This document shows positions 46,717 through 57,224 of a DNA stretch of 64,000 nt, piece after piece. The translations under genes were made by a program, and so were the position numbers. The first letter of the stretch is position 1. Each line of letters begins with the position of its first letter. Source of the stretch: Collinsella aerofaciens (GTDB taxonomy: Bacteria > Actinomycetota > Coriobacteriia > Coriobacteriales > Coriobacteriaceae). The stretch covers positions 79,863 through 143,862 of the forward strand of contig JAJXHK010000002.1 in the NCBI GenBank assembly GCA_021639365.1, written 5' to 3'. Under the pieces are notes generated by a model. The model saw nothing but the letters and a program-made list of their open reading frames with translations, did not search any database and was not told the origin of the DNA.

Positions 46717-47616
46717 CTAGTACTCGCGTGGGCTGTTGACGATCTCGCCGGCGGCGACCTTCTTCAGGTGCTGCCCGTAGACCGACTTGCCGTAGGCCCT
46801 GGCGGCCTCCTCGAGCTCGGCAGTGGTGATCCAGCCGTTCTCCCAGGCGATCTCCTCGGGGACGGACACGGGCAGGTCCTGGGAGTGCTCCACGGCGCGG
46901 ACGAACTCCGCGGCCTCGTGCAGGCTCTCCATGGTGCCGGTGTCCAGCCACGCGTACCCGCGGCCCAGCGTCACGACGGACAGCGTCCCCTCCTCCAGGT
47001 ACATCTGGTTGAGCGTGGTGATCTCGAGCTCGCCGCGGGCCGACGGCTCCACCCTGTGCGCCTTGGCGGCCACGTCGCCCGGGTAGAAGTACAGGCCGGT
47101 GACGGCGTAGGAGCTCTTGGGCTCGGCGGGCTTCTCCTCGATGGAGACGGCGCGGCCCTCGCGATCGAACTCCACGACGCCGAAGCGCTCGGGGTCGTCG
47201 ACGTGGTAGCCGAAGACCGTGGCGCGGCCCGACTCCGCGTTCTGGACGGCGCGCGTCAGGTGGCGCGACAGGCCGTTGCCGTAGAAGATGTTGTCGCCCA
47301 GCACCAGGGCGCACGGCTCGCCGGCGATGAACTCCTCGCCGATGGTGAACGCCTGGGCCAGGCCGTCGGGGCTCGGCTGCTCGGCGTAGGAGAGGTTCAC
47401 GCCGTAGCGCGAGCCGTCCCCGAGCAGCCGCTCGAAGTTGGGCAGGTCGGTCGGCGTGGAGATGACCAGGATGTCCCGGATGCCCGCCAGCATGAGGGTG
47501 CTAAGCGGGTAGTAGATCATGGGCTTGTCGTAGACCGGCAGCAGCTGCTTGGAGGTCACGAGCGTGAGCGGGTACAGGCGGGTGCCGGACCCGCCGGCGA
47601 GGATGATGCCTTTCAT
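46717..47616 (-). CDS. rfbA: glucose-1-phosphate thymidylyltransferase
   Basis: 299 residues from the ATG at 47616 (AGAGGA before). [18 protein letters not shown] with [15 protein letters not shown], and [13 protein letters not shown] are the family signatures. It makes dTDP-glucose, the entry to dTDP-rhamnose; the other steps are rfbB and rfbCD. GC-rich like these genes, yet separated by the AT-rich pair. Confidence 0.96.
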   Translation of the reverse strand: MKGIILAGGSGTRLYPLTLVTSKQLLPVYDKPMIYYPLSTLMLAGIRDILVISTPTDLPNFERLLGDGSRYGVNLSYAEQPSPDGLAQAFTIGEEFIAGEPCALVLGDNIFYGNGLSRHLTRAVQNAESGRATVFGYHVDDPERFGVVEFDREGRAVSIEEKPAEPKSSYAVTGLYFYPGDVAAKAHRVEPSARGELEITTLNQMYLEEGTLSVVTLGRGYAWLDTGTMESLHEAAEFVRAVEHSQDLPVSVPEEIAWENGWITTAELEEAARAYGKSVYGQHLKKVAAGEIVNSPREY

Positions 47617-47680
47617 AAAAATCCTCTCGATTGACAATCGTTGAGCAAAAGCCGCTGATTACAGATGCATAGTTAATTAA

Positions 47681-47686
47681 ATTATA
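47681..47686 (-). promoter_or_regulatory. candidate -10 box of rfbA
   Basis: Minus strand TATAAT, a perfect -10, about 65 bases before rfbA. No good -35 box. Confidence 0.35.
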
Positions 47687-47772
47687 CGCACCGGCAGCAA
47701 CCTCCCCGTCTTCTTATTTAAATCGGACAGCAGAAACACGCAACTCTTTCTGCATTTCTAGCGAGGCAACAA

Positions 47773-50244
47773 ATGAAAAAGTACAATGAGCAGTGTCCAA
47801 CAAACGAAAGGCAAACAATGCGAGTCGAAACAACCGGAGTATGCAGAGGAAACTGGAAAATCTACCAGCAGCTTAAGATTGAAGGCATCCATAAAGGCTC
47901 CAGCGTAACAGCCCAGGCGGCTACAGACGATAACCGCCGCTCACCTTTATCCCTCCTAAAATTCCGGGACAATAGTTGTGACTCGAACTCATACGTCCTT
48001 GTAGTCCCCGATCCCGATGCTCGCACCATCAAAATTGAGTTTAGCGAAATCGGCCAAGACGGTCGCACCCTGAGCAGCGACTCCCTTTCGCTAAATTGCA
48101 AGAACATCAAATGGGAGTCGCGCCTTAACTACAAAATTAAACCTGACATGTGCAGCAAACTCCGAAACTACGATGACGTTTCAGAGTTTGACATGGCAAC
48201 GATTGATTTCTGGCAGTGCATCGAAGATTCAAGCGACTATATCCTTAGGTGCACGGTGAGAACTCCTTATCGTAGCGACTCGCAAATCAAACTTCGTTGT
48301 TTCGATCGAGCCCTCAATGAAGTTGATTTGAGCATCGTCAATTTCGGTTCGAATGTAACAAGCGTTGGATTTACATCTGAGAAAAAGCAACTTGAAACGC
48401 AGCTCTCGGTTCGTATGCCAAAAGCGTTCGATCGTTACTATTTTGTTATTGACGATCAAAATCACCCATCATTCAGTGCATTCGACTGCTTAACGCCCGA
48501 TAAATTAGGCTTGCTTCTTGAGGAGACCAACTTTCTCTTTACCCATGCGCAGTTTGACCCTGAATACCCCGAATGGTTCACGGAACATAAGGCAACCATC
48601 GGCGCTCTGGAGAAACAGAGAAAAATCGTCTTCAACAGCGCTCCGAAGTTCAGCATTATTGTCCCTCTATACAACACACCCATTTCGTTCTTTAACGATA
48701 TGGCCGAATCCGTAAAAAACCAGTCTTATGCAAACTGGGAGCTCATCCTAGTTAATGCAAGTCCTGACAATCAGGAACTAAAGGCTCGCGTTGAGCAGGA
48801 GACGGCCCACGACAACAGAATTAAATCAATTAACCTTACCGAGAATAAGGGCATTTCCGAAAACACAAACGCCGGCGTTGCCATCGCTTCGGGTGATTTC
48901 GTTAGCTTCTTTGACCATGACGATATTCTTGAACCGGACTTGTTGTTCTCATATGCCGAGGCAATAGAAAACGATGATAACGTCGATCTTCTTTATTGCG
49001 ACGAAGACAAACTCATGCCCGATGGGAAACTAGCGCAGCCGTTCTTTAAACCGGATTTCAATATCGATCTGCTCAGAAATAACAACTATATCTGCCACAT
49101 GCTTACTATCCGTAAGTCCCTGCTTGACACTCTAGAACCGAACACGAAAGAGTTCGATGGAGCACAAGATCATAATCTGACTCTCCGCGCCGTGGAAAAG
49201 GCAAGGAAAGTTCATCATGTTGCAAAGGTTCTATATCACTGGCGCCTAAGCGAGACCTCCACCGCAGCAAATGCCGATAGCAAGCCGTATGCCACTATCG
49301 CAGGTATCAAAGCGGTCCAGAGTCATTTGGACAGGCTTGGGCTCAATGCGAAGGTCGAACAAGCGCGTCGTCCCTTTACATATAAAGTAACCTACGCTGT
49401 GCCAGATTCCCATCCACTCGTGTCAATTATCATTCCAACTAAAGACCACGCCGACATTCTGGACAACTGCATCACGTCAATTGTTGAGAAATCAACATAT
49501 GACAATTATGAGCTTGTCATAATCGAAAACAACAGCATAGAAAAGGCAACGTTCGATTATTACGATAAGTTGCAAGCAAAATATCCTGACATCGTTCGTC
49601 TTGCAACTTGGGAACACGAATTCAATTTCTCCAAGCTCATGAACTTTGGCGTTGCTCACGCCAAGGGCGACTATCTCTTGCTATTGAATAACGATACTGA
49701 GGTAATTACGCCCAATTGGATCGAGACCATGCTTGGCATCTGCGCACGTGAGGATGTTGGCGCAGTCGGTGCAAAACTCTACTATCCCGACAACACCATT
49801 CAGCACGCGGGCCTATGCGTCACTGGCGGCGTGGCGGGACATCTTTGCCAGAGCATGCCAAGGAATAATTGGGGCTACTTTGCACTCAACGATGCGCAAC
49901 AAGACTTCAGCGCTGTCACTGCAGCTTGCATAATGACCAAGCGTAGCGAATATGAGAAAGTCGGAGGTTTCACCGAAGAGCTTCAAGTTGCATTTAATGA
50001 TGTTGACTTTTGCTTAAAGCTACGCGAGATTAACGACCTGATCGTATACACGCCCGAAGTCGAGCTCTATCACTACGAGTCGATTTCTAGAGGCGTTGAA
50101 AACAATACGGAAAAGCAGATTCGGTTCCACAAAGAAGTCGCATACATGAATTATCGCTGGGCAAAATACTATGTCGAAGGCGATCCGTACATTAACCCAA
50201 ATTTCAGCGTGGGAGAACCCGGAAATCGCTACTATCATTTATAA
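47773..50244 (+). CDS. large twin-domain GT2 glycosyltransferase
   Basis: 823 residues; ATG 47773 with GAGG six bases before, while an ATG at 47818 with AAAGG is the alternative. Residues about 1-290: a domain I do not recognise, beta-rich. Residues about 294-500: GT-A with FSIIVPLYNTPISFF and FFDHDDILEPDLL. Residues about 555-790: second GT-A with VSIIIPTKDHADILDN, LLLNNDTEVITPNW and NDVDFCLKLRE. Such proteins build rhamnose-rich or O-antigen-like chains. AT-rich compared with rfbA. Confidence 0.85.
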   Translation: MKKYNEQCPTNERQTMRVETTGVCRGNWKIYQQLKIEGIHKGSSVTAQAATDDNRRSPLSLLKFRDNSCDSNSYVLVVPDPDARTIKIEFSEIGQDGRTLSSDSLSLNCKNIKWESRLNYKIKPDMCSKLRNYDDVSEFDMATIDFWQCIEDSSDYILRCTVRTPYRSDSQIKLRCFDRALNEVDLSIVNFGSNVTSVGFTSEKKQLETQLSVRMPKAFDRYYFVIDDQNHPSFSAFDCLTPDKLGLLLEETNFLFTHAQFDPEYPEWFTEHKATIGALEKQRKIVFNSAPKFSIIVPLYNTPISFFNDMAESVKNQSYANWELILVNASPDNQELKARVEQETAHDNRIKSINLTENKGISENTNAGVAIASGDFVSFFDHDDILEPDLLFSYAEAIENDDNVDLLYCDEDKLMPDGKLAQPFFKPDFNIDLLRNNNYICHMLTIRKSLLDTLEPNTKEFDGAQDHNLTLRAVEKARKVHHVAKVLYHWRLSETSTAANADSKPYATIAGIKAVQSHLDRLGLNAKVEQARRPFTYKVTYAVPDSHPLVSIIIPTKDHADILDNCITSIVEKSTYDNYELVIIENNSIEKATFDYYDKLQAKYPDIVRLATWEHEFNFSKLMNFGVAHAKGDYLLLLNNDTEVITPNWIETMLGICAREDVGAVGAKLYYPDNTIQHAGLCVTGGVAGHLCQSMPRNNWGYFALNDAQQDFSAVTAACIMTKRSEYEKVGGFTEELQVAFNDVDFCLKLREINDLIVYTPEVELYHYESISRGVENNTEKQIRFHKEVAYMNYRWAKYYVEGDPYINPNFSVGEPGNRYYHL

Positions 50245-50303
50245 AGTGTTAGCTTAATTCTGCGCTTTCTAATTTTAGCCTTATTAAAATGCGACTAATA
50301 GAT

Positions 50304-50335
50304 AAGGGAATCGAGGGTCAACCCTCGATTCCCTT
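50304..50335. terminator. long palindrome between convergent genes
   Basis: AAGGGAATCGAGGGT and ACCCTCGATTCCCTT are perfect 15-base arms around CA. T-runs are poor; it may stop transcription from both sides, being between convergent genes. Confidence 0.6.
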
Positions 50336-50435
50336 ACTATGAATAATTGCATTCCATACATGATATACAGTTAAGAAGCGTTTGTGATTCGATACACAAG
50401 CAGGCGTTGATTCCGCATGCTGGCCAGAATCCGCA

Positions 50436-52283
50436 TCATTCCAAAGGCGTATTTAAAACCCAGCCCCACTGTGGTATAGCGGTAGTGTGGTAGTAGTTCA
50501 GCCACCAAGCAAGTGATGTTGTCCTGATGTAACCGATGTTATCCATAACCATACCGTTTCCGATATAAATAGCAATATGGCCCCAGCGGGCACCAGCACT
50601 TGTATGAGTATGCGTAGGGACCGCAACGATCATTCCAACTTTAAGCTGAGATATATCTCGGCTGTAACACCAATTCCAGAACATGTCGCATGCGTCGCCG
50701 TTGGGATATGACCCCAGCACGGGGTAAAACACATGGCTAACCCACTCCGAGCACAGTCCCGCCCCAGGAGAAGGAACGCTATGGCAACGATTAACGATCT
50801 GGGACTGCAAGGAGGCGCGCGCGGAGTGCTCAGGCTCCACCCAAGCACCTGAGGCATTAAAGAAATACTCGGAGTCTCCAATTCTGTTCCAGCCATTTAC
50901 CATTTGTCCAGAAGACATAAGGTAGTACCACGTTCCATCATCATCGAGGAACCAGCCAGTATTCATGGCTCCGGATTCGTTGTCGAGGTGATACCACCTA
51001 CCGTCAATGAATCGCCAACCGCGCTGCAGAACCCCATCTGAGTCTGTGTAAAACCACACCTGTGCAGCTGAGGACCAATACCAGCCAGCGACAGGCTTTC
51101 CCTCGGGATCCCTGAGCTTAATTCCACCCGCGCCGTCCTTGACGCCCGAAAGCACAATCGCACCACTGCTGCACGCATAATATACGTTTTCATCTTGTGA
51201 GAAGACCCAAGTGTTGCACTTTAATGCACCGCCGCTATCCGGATCCAAATAATAAATGGAGCCATTTACAGTTTGAAATCCTTCCAGCATGGCGCCATTA
51301 TTATTGGGGTCTAGCAAATACCAGCTAGAACCATTGTAAAACCACCCGGTACGAATCTCTCCCGATGCGTTGGAGCAATACCATGCCCCATCGTTAATAA
51401 ACCAACCGGAGCTCATAGAACCGGATTCGGAAAAATGATACAAAGAGCCGTTAACAAGCCTAAAGCCCGTAGCCATTAATCCAGAAGGCTCAAGCCAGTA
51501 CCAAGTATTGCCAAGGAGTAACCACCCGGTCTGCATAGCGCCCGAACTGTCCAAATAGTACCAGCTATCATCAATTAAAACCCAGCCGGTCTTCATTGAA
51601 CCCGATGTCTCGTCAAGGTAGAACCAGCGCCCACCGGTGGCAGCCCATCCCTTCAAATGTGCACAGGAGTTAGAAAATAAATGCCAGCCATCGTTCAAGT
51701 ATTTCCAGCCAGTAGCTGCATAACCTTCGGAATCAAAATAATACTCCGCCCCTCTAATGGACAGAAAACAGTTTGACGGCCAACCACCAGCCTCATATCT
51801 CCACCACCATTTACCGTTTTGGTAGGCCCAAGAACCAGGAAGAGCGATGTTATTATCAGAGGAACGAACGATCTGGAACGACAGTTGAGAGGTAACGCCG
51901 GCGTAATTCCCTAGCCCATTCACTCTTATAGTGGCGCAGCCAGGGGCAACATTATCTGAATACGTGACTTCATAATCGATTCCGCTTGCTAGCACAGAAC
52001 CGCTGGCAGTCAAAACAGAGACATCAGGAGTAATCACATCGCCAGTATATTCATATATCGACGAATCGATAGATGCTTTGAAATTATCGGAATCCAAAGT
52101 CAAACGATCGCTACCTGATGTCCCAAATGCTTCCTGACCCGATTGAACCAAAGAGCCATCAGTGCCTTCAACCACGCAATCTTCAGTTAATGAAAATGCG
52201 ATTGCGGGCCATAAAAGAGAGATGAAACAAATAGATGTTAGACAAACCACGCTGATTAAACTCAGATGTCGATTTTTCATCAT
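50436..52283 (-). CDS. exported GW-repeat protein with CHAP-like cysteine peptidase end
   Basis: 615 residues. N-terminal signal peptide (about 1-30). Residues about 50-125: an Ig-like module (YEYTGDVITPDVSV, GIDYEVTYSDNVAPG, GLGNYAG) seen in coriobacterial surface proteins. Residues about 140-480: roughly fifteen cell-wall-binding repeats of the GW...WYYLD..G.M.TGW type. Residues about 490-615: CHAP/NlpC-like domain with Cys in GLCSEWVSH and His in WGHIAIYIG. It may cut or bind peptidoglycan. Start ATG at 52283. Confidence 0.82.
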   Translation of the reverse strand: MMKNRHLSLISVVCLTSICFISLLWPAIAFSLTEDCVVEGTDGSLVQSGQEAFGTSGSDRLTLDSDNFKASIDSSIYEYTGDVITPDVSVLTASGSVLASGIDYEVTYSDNVAPGCATIRVNGLGNYAGVTSQLSFQIVRSSDNNIALPGSWAYQNGKWWWRYEAGGWPSNCFLSIRGAEYYFDSEGYAATGWKYLNDGWHLFSNSCAHLKGWAATGGRWFYLDETSGSMKTGWVLIDDSWYYLDSSGAMQTGWLLLGNTWYWLEPSGLMATGFRLVNGSLYHFSESGSMSSGWFINDGAWYCSNASGEIRTGWFYNGSSWYLLDPNNNGAMLEGFQTVNGSIYYLDPDSGGALKCNTWVFSQDENVYYACSSGAIVLSGVKDGAGGIKLRDPEGKPVAGWYWSSAAQVWFYTDSDGVLQRGWRFIDGRWYHLDNESGAMNTGWFLDDDGTWYYLMSSGQMVNGWNRIGDSEYFFNASGAWVEPEHSARASLQSQIVNRCHSVPSPGAGLCSEWVSHVFYPVLGSYPNGDACDMFWNWCYSRDISQLKVGMIVAVPTHTHTSAGARWGHIAIYIGNGMVMDNIGYIRTTSLAWWLNYYHTTAIPQWGWVLNTPLE

Positions 52284-52424
52284 TTTTCTCTTCTCGCCAA
52301 ATCAAATTAACCTTTGAATATCCAGATGCAGTCGACCCAGAGATGCAGTTCCCAAATTAATTAATATGCAAGACAACTCGCTTGATACGTTGCACCAGAT
52401 AAAACGATAAGACACTCAACATAG

Positions 52425-52449
52425 GGATTGTCTATTTGTTAGACAATCC
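52425..52449. terminator. hairpin in the gap 52284-52541
   Basis: GGATTGTCTA and TAGACAATCC, perfect 10 bp around TTTGT. No T-run on either side, so function uncertain. The rest of this 258-base gap is AT-rich and shows no gene. Confidence 0.4.
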
Positions 52450-52541
52450 ACAACCAGCAGTCGAGCGCGATCAATGGTGCACAAACTTAGGAGCCCTAAT
52501 GAGGGATAGCCGAAGGAACTGAATCAAACCATGTATTGAGC

Positions 52542-52895
52542 TCATTCATGATCAGACCTTTTCTCAAGCTCTTTTTCGAGCAGGGCAATCCTATGAGTAA
52601 GGTTTTTGATCGCCAAAACATGACGACTCGCGGCAACGCTAAGAGACAGAGAGATTGCAAGCAACAGCACGATTGCACCCAAAAAAAGGAAATTGGCCGG
52701 GTTGACAAACCCAATAGCTGTTGAGCAACTATAAATAATCTGAGGACATAAATCACAGATCAAGGCCGCCATACACATCAAAATCCACAGCAAAGAGTAC
52801 TTAAGAAGCATCTTTCCGTTGGACACGAGACGTAAAACATAGACGAGGAATCCGCCGAAAAAGAGGGCCGCACCAATCCTCAAAATAAGATTCAT
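52542..52895 (-). CDS. DUF2304 membrane protein
   Basis: 117 residues with three membrane helices (about 5-25, 33-55, 65-87) and a charged coiled-coil tail. The pattern matches DUF2304, common partners of GT2 polyprenyl-phosphate mannosyltransferase-like genes. It starts inside the stop codon of the upstream GT2 (TAATG), so translation is coupled. Confidence 0.8.
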   Translation of the reverse strand: MNLILRIGAALFFGGFLVYVLRLVSNGKMLLKYSLLWILMCMAALICDLCPQIIYSCSTAIGFVNPANFLFLGAIVLLLAISLSLSVAASRHVLAIKNLTHRIALLEKELEKRSDHE

Positions 52896-53641
52896 TATTT
52901 GTCTCCCCTATGAACCCAGCACACAAGGACAATGGCTAACGTAACCTTGACCATATAGTAGACGGAAGAGAAGCCCCCGATAGATGAACGTCCACCTTGG
53001 CGCTCATTCATCTTTACAGGCGCTTCCATAACGGGAAGACCAAGCTTCATAGCCAAAGCAATCGACTCTGGCTCCGGGTAGTCATCAGGATAACTCTTGC
53101 AGAACAGGTCGATAGCATCTTTATTGCAGGCCCTAAAGCCAGAAGTGGGATCGGTGACCACCTTACCCGTAAGCAACTCGAGCAAAAATGAAAGCCACCT
53201 GATTCCAACACGACGCATAAAAGTTGATTGAAAACCATCAGTCTCAACCAGAAATCGAGAGCCTATCGCCAAACTCGCACCGCTCTCAATCAGCTTTACA
53301 AGCTCAGGAATATAAGAAGGATCATGTTGGCCATCGCCGTCAACCTGAATGTCGATATCATAGCCAAATCTCTGGGCATATTTATGGCCCGCTTGGACCG
53401 CTCCACCGATACCAAGGTTCTGCGGCAAATCCAATATGTTGATACCATGCTCTCGACAAAGCTCAAGCGTTGTATCTTGTGAGCCGTCGTTGATTACGAC
53501 ATAGTCATAACCCGCAGCTTTTATAGCTGCAACGGTATTGAGAATGCACTCCTGTTCGTTATAGGCAGGAATTATTACGAGAACACGCAGATGTCCTTTT
53601 GAACATGTCGTTGAAGTAAAAGACAATCGAGATTCATCCAT
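52895..53641 (-). CDS. GT2 glycosyltransferase, dolichol-phosphate mannosyltransferase-like
   Basis: 248 residues. VLVIIPAYNEQECILNTVAAI, VVINDGSQDTT and QVDGDGQHDPSYI mark the DPM1-type fold; no C-terminal helices. It likely acts with the DUF2304 protein to make a lipid-linked sugar. The ATG at 53641 lacks a good ribosome site. Confidence 0.85.
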   Translation of the reverse strand: MDESRLSFTSTTCSKGHLRVLVIIPAYNEQECILNTVAAIKAAGYDYVVINDGSQDTTLELCREHGINILDLPQNLGIGGAVQAGHKYAQRFGYDIDIQVDGDGQHDPSYIPELVKLIESGASLAIGSRFLVETDGFQSTFMRRVGIRWLSFLLELLTGKVVTDPTSGFRACNKDAIDLFCKSYPDDYPEPESIALAMKLGLPVMEAPVKMNERQGGRSSIGGFSSVYYMVKVTLAIVLVCWVHRGDK

Positions 53642-53956
53642 TCCAAAAACAGTTGGCTCTTAGCGACGCCCAAAGAATTTGCGACTCTTACAGTCCAACG
53701 CATAGCTTAACTCAGACTTAAGTTTACTGTATCCTGTCTAACCATTAGGAAGTTACATCTCAAGCTTAGATATTTAGCTTGCTCAACTAGAGCACACATG
53801 GAGTCCCCATCCATCACCGCAGGAAAAGGACCCCTTGCAGTTCTGCCTCAAATACGGGGCGCATGTCCTGAGCGAACCCTCAACGCCGTCCCATTCGATC
53901 CAATCGAATCCAACTAATTGCCCACTCCTACTATAACCATGACCTATATCGCTAAT
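53642..53956. other. 315-base gap with a possible 35-codon frame
   Basis: No gene is secure. A minus-strand ATG at 53814 opens 35 codons to a TAA at 53707; no ribosome site. A nearby segment (about 53815-53920) is GC-richer than its neighbours and stays open in another minus frame, which fits a decayed element. ATTCGAT...ATCGAAT forms a small palindrome near 53892. Confidence 0.4.
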
Positions 53957-55942
53957 TTAGAAAAAACGGATATACAGAAGCTCGAACATCACAAAATACA
54001 GCAGCGCAAATGGAGCCCCGAGCATAAAGGCTGTAACTTTAGCCTTCGCCTCCTCATCGCAGTAAATAGGGAACCTGAGCAATAGACAGGCAAAAGGTAT
54101 TATCAAAGGTATGAGATATCGCGCTTGGACACCCGCAACTGTCTGGCTTCCAACTCCTGTAAAAGCGATGTATAGAGCCAAAGCAACTAGGTGGCAAGTA
54201 GCAAGAACCAGGAATAGAGTCCAAACAATTCCGCAACGGCTAAGCTTTATTTTAGTATCTTTTTCATTATCAATAATGCAAATAGCTTCAAACAGCATGA
54301 TGGGGAGATACGAAAGCCATGGGAACAGATTAGACACGTCCCCAAGATAAGCCATATTCGTTGATATTGAATTGAGAAACGCCGGGGTCAGCATCGATCC
54401 AAAAACGAAATTCGAGATTACAGCTATAGTTCCAACTGGATTTGCAAGCACTCCCGTCGTTTGACCAGCCGTAGAGACTTCGGAGCCACCACGTGCATCA
54501 GAAATATTATTTACGACAGATGAGAAATATGGCGTCAAGAAAGATAGGATCATAATGGCACAAACGAATAGAGCAGTACCAATCAAGATACGTCTTTGCT
54601 TGCTTGAAACATATTTATTTGCAGGAATTAAAAGCGCAAGTCCAAATAAGGGAAAATAAATCGCTTTAGCTGCAAACCCGATTGCAAAAGATAGTAGAAA
54701 TGCGAAGAACGTTTTAGCAGAAATATCCTCTTCAGAAATAAGCATCTTCAACAAAAGAGCTGTTCCTAGCAAACTGAACGATATCACACAGGGATCATAC
54801 GAGTAACTGGCTGCCATTAACACAGCAGACGGGAACAACGCAATACAAGTGAAAAGACATTTTCTGCAAGGGGCTATACGAATTGCGATTCCGCAGATAA
54901 CTGCATACGCAAACAAATTAAAAATTTTACCCAATGCAAATTTGATAGAGAATGGGAGATGAAGCAAGCGACCCAAACAAAGGCCGATAGATGAAGGAAT
55001 ATAGGCAATTTTAGAAAGAGCCACACTATCAAAACAATTAAAACGTTCGATACCTTCAGCTAAATCATTTTTATCAGCCTCTCTGACCAATTGCTCAACA
55101 GAGCCACGGTTAAACTCTCTTGTTTCATCTATTGGGTACTTACCCAAAGCTGCATCCAAACTAAAGCCGTCCCCCATATAAAACTGCTCGACTATCATTC
55201 GGTCAGAATTTGTTATTTCAGCATTTGTGAGGTAGGAAAAACTGTTTGCATTTCCATAGTGGACCTCATCATCCCATGTCAAAAAATTTGTAACGGGAAA
55301 GCAAATAATTACGGATAGACCAATTGAGACAATGCATGCGAAAGCGAACAGTTCGGGCTTCAGATAAGAAATGCCCCCATTAATAGCAATCAATCCGATC
55401 AAAACCGTAATGGGCAAAGCAGACGCGAACAACACCGTCTTTGACTTATCGAGCGGAATGCCAATAAAAGCGATTAAAACAGCAAAGCCAACAAAAACCG
55501 CCAAATAAAAGAAACACTTCTTAGCATCAGTTTTCTTAACCGAGGTTACGAAGCTCTTCATCAGGCCATAGCAAAGCTCAATTCCCTGGAACGCTAAAAC
55601 TAAATGAAAGCATATAACCAGACCTGAGATATTCCATGCACCAAGACCGAAGGGGCCAAACGTCTTCGCGCCAGCCAATATGATGAAAACTAGCAGAAAG
55701 CTGCTGAGGATACTGGACGCGACGAGAACGGTTATCTGACGAATAGCATCACCGCTCGACTGTGATTTCGGTTGCAAATATAAGCACGCAACAGCAACGA
55801 CATCGCAAAAGAGTTCAAGAATGAATAGATTTAAATTCTTATAGTGCAATGATGTCGCGACAGCTAACAAAAGAAGTCCCAGCCCAAAGATGGCAAGCGC
55901 GTACTCGCTTTTCTTAATTGCAGGATTATTCAAAACGTGCAT
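53957..55942 (-). CDS. DUF2142 membrane protein
   Basis: 661 residues from the ATG at 55942; a TTG two codons earlier is possible and neither has a good ribosome site. About fifteen hydrophobic helices; after the seventh, FLTWDDEVHYGNANSF fits the acidic WDDE.H motif of DUF2142, which resembles GT-C enzymes. No substrate known. It may be the chain polymerase or a side-group transferase of this locus, since no Wzy is otherwise seen. Confidence 0.75.
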   Translation of the reverse strand: MHVLNNPAIKKSEYALAIFGLGLLLLAVATSLHYKNLNLFILELFCDVVAVACLYLQPKSQSSGDAIRQITVLVASSILSSFLLVFIILAGAKTFGPFGLGAWNISGLVICFHLVLAFQGIELCYGLMKSFVTSVKKTDAKKCFFYLAVFVGFAVLIAFIGIPLDKSKTVLFASALPITVLIGLIAINGGISYLKPELFAFACIVSIGLSVIICFPVTNFLTWDDEVHYGNANSFSYLTNAEITNSDRMIVEQFYMGDGFSLDAALGKYPIDETREFNRGSVEQLVREADKNDLAEGIERFNCFDSVALSKIAYIPSSIGLCLGRLLHLPFSIKFALGKIFNLFAYAVICGIAIRIAPCRKCLFTCIALFPSAVLMAASYSYDPCVISFSLLGTALLLKMLISEEDISAKTFFAFLLSFAIGFAAKAIYFPLFGLALLIPANKYVSSKQRRILIGTALFVCAIMILSFLTPYFSSVVNNISDARGGSEVSTAGQTTGVLANPVGTIAVISNFVFGSMLTPAFLNSISTNMAYLGDVSNLFPWLSYLPIMLFEAICIIDNEKDTKIKLSRCGIVWTLFLVLATCHLVALALYIAFTGVGSQTVAGVQARYLIPLIIPFACLLLRFPIYCDEEAKAKVTAFMLGAPFALLYFVMFELLYIRFF

Positions 55943-56045
55943 CTCCAACTAAAGACAAAATCGAATAGGATAAGTCGACAATAACAAATTCGGGTCTTAG
56001 ATCCAACTTCACTCAAAAGCTAAGTAAAAGCCAGCCAAGTATCAC

Positions 56046-57191
56046 TTAGCAAATACAAAACGCCTTCTCGACATCTATAGCAGTGGCGTCCCAGCTATAT
56101 CGATTTTCAACAAGGGCCCTAGAGTTTCGAGACTGTAGAGAAAGCAGCTTTCGATCATCAAAAAGCCTGCATAATGCCGAAACCACCTCATCAGATGACA
56201 TGGACTGAATTATCGTGCCGTAGCTATCATCTGGAATAAGCTCGTGCGCGCCTCCCACATCTGTTACCACAGCAGGCGTTCCGCAAGCTGAAGCCTCAAG
56301 AAGTACCGTCGAAAAGCCTTCGGACCGAGTTGGAAGACAAAGCACATCTGCTTGCTGAAGTAAGGAGGAAATGTCCTCTGCGCTACATCTCCCAAGCCAA
56401 AACAAGTTCGACGAACAGGCTTCCTTGACTTCATTGGCCAGCGGACCATCCCCTGCAAGAACAAAACAAATATCACGCTTGGTAATATCCTTTGCGCGAG
56501 CTGCCTCAATAATTGAATAAATTCCCTTTTCAGGAATAAACCGCCCAACAAAAGCCACAACTAAAGATGACTGAGGGACACCTAATTCTGATCGGAAATC
56601 TCTACCCGAAGAGATGCTCCTATAAATTGAAGCATTGATTGAGTTCGATATTACGCCCTTTGCACCGATATTAAAATGCTGAAGCCATTCAACGCTTTTA
56701 GAAGAAATCCCATAGAAATCAGGTTCAAACGTCTTTACGCGATCAGTAATCCAATCCTCATATCGGCGCACAAAATAATCAAGGAATGGCTGATTGAAAG
56801 AAAGATACGCTGAACCATGGTCGAGAACGACGGCCCTAGTGTTATGATCCACAGCAAACTTCAGCCCTTCGAGTGAGAGGGGGAAAAGCCTCGTGTTGAT
56901 AAGTACGCCGTCCCACTCATAATCATCAAGGCTTTGCAGGAGCCGGTAATAATCGCCGGTTTTTTTTGGAAGAGGAAGCCTTCCATCAAGCAATGAAATA
57001 CATGGAAGCCGAATTATCTCGAGACCGTTTTCGACTGAATGACCGACTCCTACGCGCATTGAATCATTAGTAACGATAACCACCCTGTCGCCGCGGGCAG
57101 CTAGGGCATGAGCGAGACCATCGACAAAATTACCAATTCCACTAAGTTGCGGGTGATAATGATGGGTGAAAATACAAATAGAAGAACTCAT
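56046..57191 (-). CDS. GT4 glycosyltransferase
   Basis: 381 residues. N-terminal YHPQLSGIGNFVDGLAHAL, then FVGRFIPEKGIYSIIEA, and the E-x7-E motif region EGFSTVLLEASACGTPAVVTDVGG, typical of retaining GT4. Cytoplasmic, acting on a nucleotide sugar. GAGG precedes the ATG. Same strand as the LicD and flippase genes. Confidence 0.88.
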   Translation of the reverse strand: MSSSICIFTHHYHPQLSGIGNFVDGLAHALAARGDRVVIVTNDSMRVGVGHSVENGLEIIRLPCISLLDGRLPLPKKTGDYYRLLQSLDDYEWDGVLINTRLFPLSLEGLKFAVDHNTRAVVLDHGSAYLSFNQPFLDYFVRRYEDWITDRVKTFEPDFYGISSKSVEWLQHFNIGAKGVISNSINASIYRSISSGRDFRSELGVPQSSLVVAFVGRFIPEKGIYSIIEAARAKDITKRDICFVLAGDGPLANEVKEACSSNLFWLGRCSAEDISSLLQQADVLCLPTRSEGFSTVLLEASACGTPAVVTDVGGAHELIPDDSYGTIIQSMSSDEVVSALCRLFDDRKLLSLQSRNSRALVENRYSWDATAIDVEKAFCIC

Positions 57192-57224
57192 TACATAACC
57201 TCATCTGGTAAAGATTTCATATCC

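Noticed and set aside
46634..47314. 226-codon Arg-rich minus-strand frame in the rfbA region
   Set aside because: Overlaps rfbA in another frame; Arg/Pro-rich composition is typical of shifted GC-rich reading.
50436..52283. CRISPR-like array suspected from regularly repeated WYYLD coding units
   Set aside because: The repeats are coding, variable in length and in frame; no constant DNA repeat with unique spacers is seen here or elsewhere.
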